NCBI RefSeq assembly: GCF_910577125.1 | Contig: NZ_CAJTMN010000106.1 | Coordinates: 1-6,174, forward strand | Direction of reading: 5' to 3' | Length of the DNA stretch: 6,174 bases | Origin: an uncultured Rikenella sp. | Lineage (GTDB): Bacteria > Bacteroidota > Bacteroidia > Bacteroidales > Rikenellaceae | In this document: positions 1 to 5,675 of the stretch, piece after piece | Position numbering within the stretch: the first letter of the stretch is position 1 | Layout: each line of letters opens with the position of its first letter | Notes under the pieces: generated by a model | The model's input: the letters and a program-made list of their open reading frames with translations, nothing else | The model's database searches: none | What the model was told of the DNA's origin: nothing | Position numbers and translations under genes: made by a program

Positions 1-33
1 AAAGCTGGCCGTGTCTACCCTAAAGGGAATCGC

Positions 34-124
34 CGGGGGATTTTCAAGGGGGATGTGAATTCCCCTTGAATGTGCTCTTTGCCTACTTTCTACCACATAG
101 TAGAAAGTAGGGGCCCCCGCGGCC
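34..124 (-). repeat. Two-hairpin module, copy 1
   Basis: On the minus strand: GGCCGCGGGGGCC, then hairpin CTACTTTCTAC/GTAGAAAGTAG (83-110, perfect 11-bp stem, 6-nt loop), then hairpin TTCAAGGGG.../...CCCCTTGAA (43-70, 12-bp stem with one G-T pair), then a CCCCCG run. Matches 2844-2933 and 5585-5675. Confidence 0.85.
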
Positions 125-209
125 AACGCGTTCGCGTTACGGCGCGGAGCCTTTATTATTTTCCCGAGACGGACAGCCGCCCGACACTTGTCGGATAAAC
201 GAGTTTTGT

Positions 210-284
210 CCGCGCGCCTGGGGAAATCCAGTCAAAACACGCCAGCGAGTTTTGACGATTTCCCTGTTAAGGCGTGGCGCGCGG
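210..284 (-). repeat. Large nested stem in A tail (GGAAATC type)
   Basis: Same outer arms as the GATTCA type (CCGCGCGCC 210-218, GGCGCGCGG 276-284) but a different interior: GGGAAATC/GATTTCCC (221-228, 257-264) and TCAAAAC/GTTTTGA (232-238, 249-255). Confidence 0.75.
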
Positions 285-358
285 TTGGTTTGAGGGTACT
301 GCCCTTCCGCCGGGCGGGCGGTGCGTGCCGCACTCCCAATTGGCCGCCCCGCCCCCGT

Positions 359-541
359 TTATTCCGAGAGGCAACGCAACTGAAGACCGTGGCCGCGATA
401 GCGCGCATAGTCGGGTTGAACTGCATTTGTCAAGAAACGAACCCGCACGCTGTATATCCCGTCAGCCGAAGCCGACCAGACGGAACCCTCGTTGCCGACG
501 TAGCTCAGCGCGCCCGTGTTGAGGTCGCGGAAGCCCGGGGC
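359..541 (-). pseudogene. Cassette A: orphan FISUMP/DGR-type variable domain end (60 codons plus stop)
   Basis: Reads APGFRDLNTGALSYVGNEG, then VWSASADG, and ends RGHGLQLRCLSE-stop. The pattern (Gly-Asn, a Trp-Ser pair, SG/DG, a highly variable stretch, then an invariant QLRCLS end) is that of the C-terminal C-type-lectin-like domain seen in FISUMP proteins and DGR target proteins of Bacteroidota. This is the most divergent copy (SVWSASADG where others have GYSWSSxVSG), but it keeps the 183-nt length and the stop. No upstream lectin domain exists. The frame is open back to an ATG at 638-640, giving a possible 93-residue product with an FICFVFFF hydrophobic run and a VSGC lipobox-like site. 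That segment is antisense to the peptidase leader and signal peptide, so it may be chance. Best treated as an isolated domain fragment. Confidence 0.6.
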
Positions 542-544
542 GGG

Positions 545-602
545 CAGGGCCGACACCGAACACCCGCTGACGACTCCCTCATAAAAAAAGAAAACAAAAC
601 AG
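545..602 (+). promoter_or_regulatory. A-rich 5' leader of the C11 peptidase gene
   Basis: The 58 bases between the start of cassette A (minus strand) and the peptidase ATG must hold the translation signal and perhaps the promoter. The last ~25 bases are almost all A with few C/G (ataaaaaaagaaaacaaaac), the leader type used by Bacteroidota instead of a GGAGG site. I see no clear TAnnTTTG -7 box, so the promoter may lie inside the cassette/tail DNA or may have been displaced by it. The same A-run read on the minus strand encodes the Phe-rich stretch in front of cassette A. Confidence 0.5.
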
Positions 603-2327
603 ATGAAAACCAAACCGATATACCTTCTTCTCGCCTGCATCGCCGGCCTCGGCAGCTGCAAAGACAAGACGCCCGACGAACCGGCTCCGCTGCCCACCAC
701 CCAGCGCACCCTCGTCGAATACGTCATCGCCACCGACCAGAGCTACGAAGCCGCCGCACAGTATATCAACCGGCTGGAAGCCGCATTCGATCCGGCCGCG
801 AACGAACGGCATGTCATCTACCTCTACCCGCCGGCCAAAGGGAGCATCTACGCCCCCGCCGACCCGCAGTACGACGAACGGCCGAGACTCCTGCTGATCG
901 CCCGCGACGACGACCCCGAACAGTTCGGGAGCACCCTCCTGAAAGCCTACAGCCGCAGTCAGGCACCGGGCGACCCGGAAGTCCTCCAGGCCGTGCAGGC
1001 AGACGCCCTGCGGCTCGCGCCGGGAGACTATTACACCATCGCCACCTGGCAGAACCCCGACGTGCCCCCGACCGGACGCACCGTCATCGAATACATGATC
1101 GCCGACAACAACCTCTACCCCTACGCCGTGCAGAATATCAACGACATGGAAGCCGCGTGGGACGAGCTCTCCGAGCAGGAAAAAGGAGGCCGAATGGTCG
1201 TCTATCTCCACCCCGTGGCCGCCGCCAGCCGGTGGGCGCCGACCGACCACAACGAGACCCCGCGGCTGCTGCTCATCACCGGCGACCAGACCAGCCGGAT
1301 CGCCAGCCGCATGCTGAAAACCTACAGCCGGGAGCAGGACCCGACCGATCCGGAAGTGATGGCCCGTGTGGTGGCCGACGCCATGGAACTCGCCCCGGGA
1401 GCCGGCTACGGACTCGCCTTCTGGTCGCACGGCGCCGGATGGCTGCCCGCAGAGAGCTACCAGCCGCTGCGCTCGATCGTCCCCGCCTGGAACGACGCCG
1501 GATGGAGCGGTTCGAAGCTCGCCGGGATCGGCGAAAGCGCACGCACCTCGTCAAGGAACAGGACAAAGACTGGAAATGAGGGGATTACAAGCTACTCGTT
1601 CGGCATCAGCAGCAGCTTCGGGAACAGCGAGATGGAGATCGACGCGATGAGCCGCGCCTTGGCCGGATTCGGAAAGTTCGATTTCATCCTCTTCGACGCC
1701 TGCCACATGGCCTGCATCGAGCTGGCGTGGGAGTTCCGCGACCGCACCGACTACCTGATCGCCTCGGTGGCCGAGGTTTTGGGAGCCGGTTTCCCCTACC
1801 GGGAGATCCTGCGGCCGATGTTCTCGGCCGGCACGGCGGATGTCGAGGGGATCGCACGCACCTACTTCGACTATTACGACGAACAGTCCGGCCCCTACCG
1901 GACAGCAACGGTATCTGTGGTGAAAAACAGCGAGTTGCCGGCACTGGCCGAAGCGGTGAAACGGCTGAGCGACGCCGGTCTGCCGAAGGGTTCGACGGGT
2001 CTCTCTCCGGCGGCACAGCAGTTCGGACGCACCTACACCTCTTTCAACGGGACGTTCTACGATCTGGGCGATCTGATGCACCGGACATGGAACGGGGCGG
2101 ACTACACGGGTGCGGTGGCGGAATTCGACCGGGCGCTGGCGGCAGCGGTGCCTTATGCGGCGGCGACGCCGTGGATTCTCGAAGGACAGTCAGGCGCCAT
2201 CCGCGTGCTGAGCCACAGCGGCCTCTCCTCGTACCTGCCCCGGACGACGACACCGGTTTCGCTGGAGGCCTACCGCACGCGTTTCGGCTGGAGCGAAGCT
2301 TCGGGAATGGGCTCTCTGGCCCGATAG
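603..2327 (+). CDS. Clostripain-like (family C11) cysteine peptidase lipoprotein with duplicated N-terminal half
   Basis: A 574-residue protein, predicted to be a surface or periplasmic cysteine endopeptidase of family C11; clan CD members usually cleave after Arg or Lys. Residues 1-18 form a lipoprotein signal peptide (hydrophobic YLLLACIAGL) with lipobox LGSC, lipidated Cys19, then an acidic/proline linker. A unit beginning EYVIA at residue 39 is repeated from EYMIADNN at residue 163, 124 residues later; both contain AAxxDP/AAWDE, PRLLLI and TYSR/AYSR blocks. The second copy leads into the catalytic core: SHGAGW with His276 and FDACHMA with Cys367, the expected His/Cys pair. At the HGAGW position the first copy reads ATWQNP, so it is probably non-catalytic. 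The protein is longer than typical C11 enzymes because of this duplication. The ATG follows an A-rich leader usual for Bacteroidota. It is flanked by outward-facing cassettes A and B. Family call is firm; substrate is unknown. Confidence 0.92.
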   Translation: MKTKPIYLLLACIAGLGSCKDKTPDEPAPLPTTQRTLVEYVIATDQSYEAAAQYINRLEAAFDPAANERHVIYLYPPAKGSIYAPADPQYDERPRLLLIARDDDPEQFGSTLLKAYSRSQAPGDPEVLQAVQADALRLAPGDYYTIATWQNPDVPPTGRTVIEYMIADNNLYPYAVQNINDMEAAWDELSEQEKGGRMVVYLHPVAAASRWAPTDHNETPRLLLITGDQTSRIASRMLKTYSREQDPTDPEVMARVVADAMELAPGAGYGLAFWSHGAGWLPAESYQPLRSIVPAWNDAGWSGSKLAGIGESARTSSRNRTKTGNEGITSYSFGISSSFGNSEMEIDAMSRALAGFGKFDFILFDACHMACIELAWEFRDRTDYLIASVAEVLGAGFPYREILRPMFSAGTADVEGIARTYFDYYDEQSGPYRTATVSVVKNSELPALAEAVKRLSDAGLPKGSTGLSPAAQQFGRTYTSFNGTFYDLGDLMHRTWNGADYTGAVAEFDRALAAAVPYAAATPWILEGQSGAIRVLSHSGLSSYLPRTTTPVSLEAYRTRFGWSEASGMGSLAR

Positions 2328-2354
2328 AACTCTCTGCCTTATTAACCGGCCGCC

Positions 2355-2537
2355 GCCCCGGGCTTCCGCGGCAACGCCTCGGGTGCACCGGGTAACGTCA
2401 GCAGCGGCGGTTATAGCTGGTCGGCATCGGTCAGCGGCAGCTATGGTTTGGAGTTGAATTTCCATGTAACGTGGCTCCATCATAGCAGTGTGGACGCCCG
2501 CGCCAGCGGTTTTCAGTTGCGTTGCCTCTCGGAATAA
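2355..2537 (+). pseudogene. Cassette B: orphan FISUMP/DGR-type variable domain end (60 codons plus stop)
   Basis: Reads APGFRGNASGAPGNV, then GGYSWSASVSGSYGLELNFH, and ends SGFQLRCLSE-stop. It begins 27 bp after the peptidase stop codon and in the same frame, separated by TAG (2325-2327) and TAA (2343-2345). It has no start codon or lectin N-terminus of its own. Third-position differences from the other copies at conserved residues (tac/tat, agt/agc, ggc/ggt) point to past selection on the protein, while the central codons differ freely. Likely a silent or dead C-terminal fragment; readthrough from the peptidase gene would append it, but nothing shows that this happens. Confidence 0.6.
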
Positions 2538-2541
2538 ACGG

Positions 2542-2560
2542 CACCCACAGGGTGTTTTAA
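2542..2560 (+). terminator. Weak terminator-like hairpin after cassette B
   Basis: CACCC-ACA-GGGTG followed by TTTTAA, four bases after the cassette stop codon. The stem is only 5 bp, so termination is uncertain. It could end the peptidase transcript. A related element recurs at 5339-5357 and, inverted, at 5841-5859. Confidence 0.35.
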
Positions 2561-2684
2561 TGGCAGCCTCAGCCTTAATCGGCAGCCTCTACCCCAATTT
2601 TGCCGACACGGCCGCAGCGAAACGTAAGTTTCGCCCGTCCACGGGACGTGGGGCCTGCGCGGCCTGAGCGCAGTTGAAGCTCGA

Positions 2685-2761
2685 CCGCGCGCCACGCCTT
2701 AAGAAGAGATTCAACTATTTTGGCGCAAGCCGAAATAGAATGAATCGCGTAAGGCGCGCGG
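2685..2761 (+). repeat. Large nested stem in B tail (GATTCA type)
   Basis: Outer arms CCGCGCGCC (2685-2693) and GGCGCGCGG (2753-2761); middle GATTCA/TGAATC (2708-2713, 2741-2746); inner CTATTTTGGC/GCCGAAATAG (2715-2738) closed by a GCAA tetraloop at 2725-2728. Confidence 0.75.
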
Positions 2762-2843
2762 ATAAAACCCGATTTACCTAACGTTGTGCGGCTGTCAGTC
2801 TCGGGAAAATAATAAAGGCTCCGCGCCGCAACGTGAATGCGTT

Positions 2844-2933
2844 GGCCGCGGGGGCCTCTACTTTTTACTATGTGGTAAAAAGTAGGCAAAAAGCACATTC
2901 AAGGGGAACTTCGTCCCCCTTGAAAATCCCCCG
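2844..2933 (+). repeat. Two-hairpin module, copy 2
   Basis: Same module on the plus strand. The first stem is CTACTTTTTAC/GTAAAAAGTAG (2858-2885): relative to the other two copies both arms changed together (C to T and G to A), so pairing is kept. The second hairpin (2898-2924) differs in the loop region, which contains TTCG. Confidence 0.85.
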
Positions 2934-3016
2934 GCGATTCCTTTTGGGTAGACACGGCCAGCTTTCGAGTGCCGAGCGGCACCGACTCGCAGGGGCGCGC
3001 GGACCGAAAATCCATC

Positions 3017-3370
3017 GCAGTTCGGCGCCAGCGGAGGGCACAACGAGCTCCGTCGAGTTGCAGCCCGCCGCCGGAGGTGGCGACGGACTGCGCGACCCAA
3101 AGGGTCGCACAGCACTCAGCTCAATCCTCAGCCCAATTCTCTGCCCCGTTCGGCCTGTCGCCCATCCCCCCGAGGCGCTTCACGCCTGGGCGACGAGGCC
3201 GGCGATTCCTGCGGAATCGCACGACACTCTCAGCCAAGCAGTTCGGCGCCAGCGGAGGCGCAATCAAGCCCGCGAAGATTGCAGCCCTCCGCTGGCGTCG
3301 AACTGCGCGACTCTTCGAGTCGCAAGAGTTCAGCCCAATCCACGCCCCAATTCTCCGCCCCGTGTCCGCC
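3017..3370 (+). repeat. Two diverged ~220-bp tandem units with hairpins
   Basis: Units start at GCAGTTCGGCGCCAGCG near 3017 and at 3238-3255. The second holds a 17-bp stem (3242-3258 with 3286-3302, one G-T pair) continued by GCAATC/GATTGC (3260-3265, 3277-3282). Each unit then has a small hairpin: GCGACCC/GGGTCGC (3092-3108) and GCGACTC/GAGTCGC (3307-3323), a paired change. Both continue with a CCCAATTCTC-type segment. A third copy starts at 6148 and runs off the window. Confidence 0.7.
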
Positions 3371-3425
3371 TCACTGCGGCTCCGCTGTCGCTCCGCCGCG
3401 TTTCGCATTTTTCCCGCGCACTGGC

Positions 3426-3468
3426 GGAAATCTTGTTAGAACCATTCACCATGGTTCTAACGATTTCC
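3426..3468 (-). repeat. Large nested stem in C tail (GGAAATC type)
   Basis: GGAAATC/GATTTCC (3426-3432, 3462-3468) encloses a perfect 11-bp stem GTTAGAACCAT/ATGGTTCTAAC (3435-3445, 3451-3461) with loop GGTGA on the minus strand. The inner stem sequence is unrelated to the two other copies of this type. Confidence 0.75.
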
Positions 3469-3509
3469 TGCTCCAGCAGTCGCGCGCGGTCGAGCTTTGC
3501 CCCGGATAG

Positions 3510-3548
3510 AACTGGCCTCGGGCCGGCCGGGCCCCACGTCCCGTGGAC
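3510..3548 (-). repeat. 39-bp direct repeat, copy 1
   Basis: Identical to 3767-3805, 257 bp apart. It contains the CCACG-GGA-CGTGG mini-hairpin and the seven-base-loop hairpin GGCC-GGCCCGA-GGCC followed by AGT on the minus strand. Confidence 0.9.
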
Positions 3549-3605
3549 GGGAAATGCTACGCATTTCCACCGTTCAGCTCAGCCCAATTTTCGAACCGTT
3601 CTCTG

Positions 3606-3684
3606 TTCGCGCGCCTTGGGCGATTCATTCTATTTCGGCTTACGTCGAAACAGTTGAATCGCCTTTTAAGGCGTCGGCACGCGG
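3606..3684 (-). repeat. Large nested stem in C tail (GATTCA type)
   Basis: Arms GGCGATTCA (3619-3627) and TGAATCGCC (3655-3663); inner TTTCGGC (3633-3639) and GTCGAAA (3644-3650), which on the minus strand gives loop GTAA with one weak pair. The GC-rich outer arms are less perfect than in B and D. Confidence 0.65.
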
Positions 3685-3766
3685 TGGTTTGAGGGTACTG
3701 CGCTTACGCCGCGCGGGCGGTGCCTCCCGGCACTCGGAATCGGCCGCCTCTACCCCAACTGGATGG

Positions 3767-3805
3767 AACTGGCCTCGGGCCGGCCGGGCCCCACGTCCCG
3801 TGGAC
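3767..3805 (-). repeat. 39-bp direct repeat, copy 2
   Basis: Identical to 3510-3548; marks the first of the two units in the tail of cassette C. Confidence 0.9.
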
Positions 3806-3946
3806 AAGCGATGCTCACGCATCACTGCGGCAGCCTCTACCCTATTCTTCGGCCCGTTCTCTGTCTGCACGTTTATTTATAAGAGTTGGAAATACGTTCT
3901 CGATTCCGTCAAAAATCACACAAAAAAGACAGTCGGCGAAGGGGAT

Positions 3947-4129
3947 AAATACTGAGAGGCAACGCAACTGAAGACCGTGGCCACGGTTGTTCACGTTGCT
4001 GGGATTGAGGTTCTGCGTGTTGAAGTTCAAGAACACGCCGTTAGTCCCGCTGACAGCGGACGACCAACTGTACCCGTTGTTGCCGATGTTGCCCAGCGCG
4101 CCCGAAGCGCTACCGCGACAGCCCGGGGC
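3947..4129 (-). pseudogene. Cassette C: adenine-rich, template-like copy of the variable domain end, no stop
   Basis: Reads APGCRGSASGALGNIGNNGYSW, then SSAVSGTNGVFLNFNTQNLNPS, and ends RGHGLQLRCLS followed by VF instead of E-stop. It has about ten AAC codons, most of them where the other four copies carry many different residues. In DGRs this Asn-codon pattern marks the template repeat, or a variable repeat that has not been diversified. The identity to the other copies stops abruptly after CCTCTC (position 3954 on the plus strand), again as expected where template and target ends differ. There is no reverse transcriptase or accessory gene nearby, so calling it a functional template would be premature. 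The frame stays open from an ATG at 4375 to a stop at 3842 without a convincing domain upstream. Confidence 0.5.
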
Positions 4130-4429
4130 GGACAAAAATGGCCTCCGCCCCCGAACGATCCGTGCGGCAAAAGGCGGTTGCAGCCGCTGGATTGTTTCTC
4201 CCGCACCCGACCGTACACACAGAACGGACGCGAAAGAAAAACCGAAATAACTAAGAATCAGTGGGCTGCTGAATTTATCGTACACGCGCTGTCTGCAGCT
4301 CCGCCACCGGGCGAAACCGACAAACACTCCGGTCCCTTCGCCGACCGTCTGGCTAAAAGACTCGAATCGATGCAAAAATCGAATGATTCATCTTATTAAA
4401 AGATATTTTTATTGCGAAACGTCTCCGAA
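4130..4429. other. Intergenic region between cassette C and the DUF4924 stop
   Basis: About 300 bases with no supported gene. The part near the DUF4924 stop is AT-rich and could contain the end of its transcript, but I see no clear terminator hairpin. One notable item is the right arm of an imperfect 16-bp inverted repeat (4334-4349) whose other arm lies just beyond cassette C (3928-3943). Confidence 0.5.
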
Positions 4430-5053
4430 TCAATCCATATCCTTATATAAATCCAATTCACCCCGCTCCGCCGCGCCGTGGATCGCTGCCAACCGGGCCA
4501 CCACGGGCGAAACCACCTCCAGCACATCCCGCACGTAGCGCTCTTCGGAGGTCTCGTCGGCCGCCGGAGAGGAGTCGTCCTCGCCCGCCGCATTGCGCCG
4601 CAGCCGGTAGAGCATCGCGAGGTACAGAGCCCGGAAGCAGGCCTCCATATCGCTGATCGTCGTCGGATCGCCCTCTTTGCCGGCGATGGCGGTCTTGAGC
4701 CGCGGCAGTTCAGCGGCCAGCGGAGCGAAGACCCGGTCGTAGCCCTGCTCCCGTCCCACGGGCGAAGCCAGCAGATGGCGATGCAGGTCGTCCAGATCGG
4801 CCACCAGATGGAGGGTGTGTTCCAGATGGCCGCTCCGCTCCTTGCCCTCCGTCCGCAGGAGGTTCACCATGTCGGTGTACCACAGCCACAGGGCCTCTTT
4901 CTGCTGGTCGTCGAGCTCGGTCTGCGGCTCGACGAGCGTCTGCCGGATTCGCTCCGGCGAGAGCTCCAGCGCCCGCAACATATCCTCCAGTTGCCAAAGA
5001 TACAGGATGTATTCGGCGATATTTTCTCTTCGTTTTTTCTTGGCTATCAGCAT
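4430..5053 (-). CDS. DUF4924 family protein
   Basis: A 207-residue, helix-rich, cytoplasmic-looking protein with no signal peptide or membrane segment. The N-terminus (MLIAKKKRRENIAEYILYLWQ followed by LEDMLRA) matches my memory of the DUF4924 family, a Bacteroidota protein of roughly 180 residues with no known function. Other family-like blocks are LWYTDMVNLLRTEG near residue 62, HLEHTLHLVADLDDLHRHLL near 80-100, and a DMEACFRALYLAMLYRLR helix near 140-157. An acidic linker (GEDDSSPAADETSEERY) follows and may be a lineage insertion. The ATG at 5053 is the only sensible start, since the family begins at this MLIAK motif. No Shine-Dalgarno site is visible. Cassette D begins 49 bp upstream on the other strand; cassette C lies 300 bp downstream on the same strand. 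Function cannot be given. Confidence 0.85.
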   Translation of the reverse strand: MLIAKKKRRENIAEYILYLWQLEDMLRALELSPERIRQTLVEPQTELDDQQKEALWLWYTDMVNLLRTEGKERSGHLEHTLHLVADLDDLHRHLLASPVGREQGYDRVFAPLAAELPRLKTAIAGKEGDPTTISDMEACFRALYLAMLYRLRRNAAGEDDSSPAADETSEERYVRDVLEVVSPVVARLAAIHGAAERGELDLYKDMD

Positions 5054-5102
5054 AATATCTATTTTACGGACATGTCGTTTCCGAAACTTTCAGCCGCTAC
5101 CC
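5054..5102 (-). promoter_or_regulatory. Short 5' region of the DUF4924 gene shared with cassette D
   Basis: Only 49 bp separate the DUF4924 start codon from the conserved start of cassette D on the opposite strand. It holds an AT-rich stretch next to the ATG (TAAAATAGATATT on the minus strand) and an 11-base palindrome GTTTCCGAAAC at 5077-5087 that could be an operator or simply chance. I see no strong -7 TAnnTTTG box. Confidence 0.3.
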
Positions 5103-5285
5103 GCCCCGGGCTTCCGCCTGAAGAATTCGGGTGAGTTATGTGTCGTCGGTAACAATGGCTACAGTTGGTCTTCGGCGGTCAGCGGTACCGATGGTGTGAA
5201 CATGGGGTTTCACGTAACAGTGCTCTATTCCAGTCTTTCGGATAACCGTGCCTACGGTTTTCAGTTGCGTTGCCTCTCGGAATAA
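5103..5285 (+). pseudogene. Cassette D: orphan FISUMP/DGR-type variable domain end (60 codons plus stop)
   Basis: Reads APGFRLKNSGELCVVGNNGYSW, then SSAVSGTDGVNMGFHV, and ends YGFQLRCLSE-stop. It has the same length, start block (gccccgggct) and end block as B and E. The frame is open back to an ATG at 5007-5009, which would give a 92-residue product starting MYSAIFSLRFFLAISIISIL, a signal-peptide-like run that is antisense to the first codons of the DUF4924 gene. Cassette A shows the same arrangement, including a shared LPAPGFR junction. This may follow from a Lys/A-rich gene start read backwards, so a small secreted protein is only a weak alternative to a silent fragment. Confidence 0.6.
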
Positions 5286-5338
5286 ACGGGGCTGAGGCGG
5301 CTTTAGCGATGCGCAAGCATCGCTCCGTCCCGCTGGGG

Positions 5339-5357
5339 CACCCACCGGTGTTTTATT
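5339..5357 (+). terminator. Weak terminator-like hairpin after cassette D
   Basis: CACC-CACC-GGTG followed by TTTTATT; related to the element after cassette B but with a 4-bp stem. Low certainty as a real terminator. Confidence 0.25.
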
Positions 5358-5424
5358 GGGATTTTCTTTGCCATATGGCCGGACACCGCCCGTGTAGGGC
5401 AGTTCCGTCCGACACGGAGCTCGC

Positions 5425-5503
5425 CCGCGCGCCGTCGCCTTAAAAGGCGATTCAATTGTTTCGGCGGTGAGCCGAAAGAAAATGAATCGCCAAAGGCGCG
5501 CGG
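5425..5503 (+). repeat. Large nested stem in D tail (GATTCA type)
   Basis: Outer arms CCGCGCGCC (5425-5433) and GGCGCGCGG (5495-5503); middle GGCGATTCA/TGAATCGCC (5446-5454, 5483-5491); inner TTTCGGC/GCCGAAA (5459-5477) with loop GGTGA. Confidence 0.75.
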
Positions 5504-5584
5504 ACAAAGCTCGTTTATCCGACAAGTGTCGGACTGCTGGTCGTCTTTGGGTTCTATATCAATCTCTTCTCTCTGTTCCGCTCG

Positions 5585-5675
5585 GGCCGCGGGGGCCCCT
5601 ACTTTCTACTATGTGGTAGAAAGTAGGCAAAGAGCACATTCAAGGGGGATTCACATCCCCCTTGAAAATCCCCCG
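5585..5675 (+). repeat. Two-hairpin module, copy 3
   Basis: Plus-strand copy with stem CTACTTTCTAC/GTAGAAAGTAG (5599-5626) and a perfect 12-bp stem TTCAAGGGGGAT/ATCCCCCTTGAA with loop TCAC (5639-5666). Confidence 0.85.

Larger units (their letters stand above)
1..358 (-). repeat. Structured 3' tail of cassette A (continues past the window start)
   Basis: Non-coding, read on the minus strand from the cassette A stop. In order: a GC-rich segment shared with the C tail; a small hairpin with 7-nt loop GGCGGAA (301-315); a large stem (210-284); a CCGACA-AG-TGTCGG palindrome next to it (181-194); and the two-hairpin module (34-124). Bases 1-180 match 2788-2965 in inverted orientation, with a few substitutions that mostly keep the stems paired. 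No credible gene is present. Confidence 0.7.
2538..3390 (+). repeat. Structured 3' tail of cassette B
   Basis: About 850 bases with no credible gene; long open frames here reflect the GC-rich sequence. Contents in order: terminator-like hairpin (2542-2560), GTAA-loop hairpin (2617-2634), CCACG-GGA-CGTGG segment, seven-base-loop hairpin (2656-2672), large nested stem (2685-2761), the two-hairpin module (2844-2933), then two diverged tandem units (about 3017-3153 and 3238-3370). The boundary with the opposing tail of C is not sharp and is placed near 3390 by inspection. Confidence 0.65.
3391..3946 (-). repeat. Structured 3' tail of cassette C, with two similar units
   Basis: Non-coding DNA read on the minus strand. 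It carries two related units, each with a small hairpin (3810-3823 and 3550-3568), the CCACGGGACGTGG segment, a seven-base-loop hairpin, and a large stem (3606-3684 in one, 3426-3468 in the other). A 39-bp stretch is identical at 3510-3548 and 3767-3805. The first ~80 bases after the cassette (3860-3946) are AT-richer and unlike the other tails. No gene is supported. Confidence 0.6.

Noticed and set aside
210..284. Integron attC site
   Set aside because: The nested stems with constant ends and variable interior look attC-like, and CTTAAC resembles part of a core site, but the RYYYAAC/GTTRRRY pair is not present on both sides and no integrase is seen.
579..1430. Minus-strand open frame antisense to the peptidase
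   Set aside because: Gly/Val-rich mirror translation with no recognisable domain; the sense strand explains the sequence.
188..1579. Long plus-strand open frame overlapping the peptidase gene in another frame
   Set aside because: Arg/Pro-rich shadow of a GC-rich gene; the 603-2327 frame has a signal peptide, family motifs and catalytic residues.
1..2965. Composite transposon flanked by insertion sequences
   Set aside because: The inverted flanks contain no transposase frame and no clear terminal repeats or target duplications.
2833..3657. 274-codon open frame across the repeat region
   Set aside because: It runs through hairpins and both tails on opposing strands; composition is Arg/Pro/Ser-rich and no domain is visible. 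Open frames are expected by chance at this GC content.
2538..3946. CRISPR array
   Set aside because: Repeats are long, diverged, spaced irregularly and on opposite strands; there are no uniform short repeats with unique spacers and no cas genes.
3947..4129. Complete DGR
   Set aside because: A template-like copy and variable copies exist, but no reverse transcriptase or accessory gene lies in the window, so a working DGR cannot be claimed here.
4478..5134. Plus-strand open frame antisense to the DUF4924 gene
   Set aside because: Mirror of a well-supported gene; no family resemblance.
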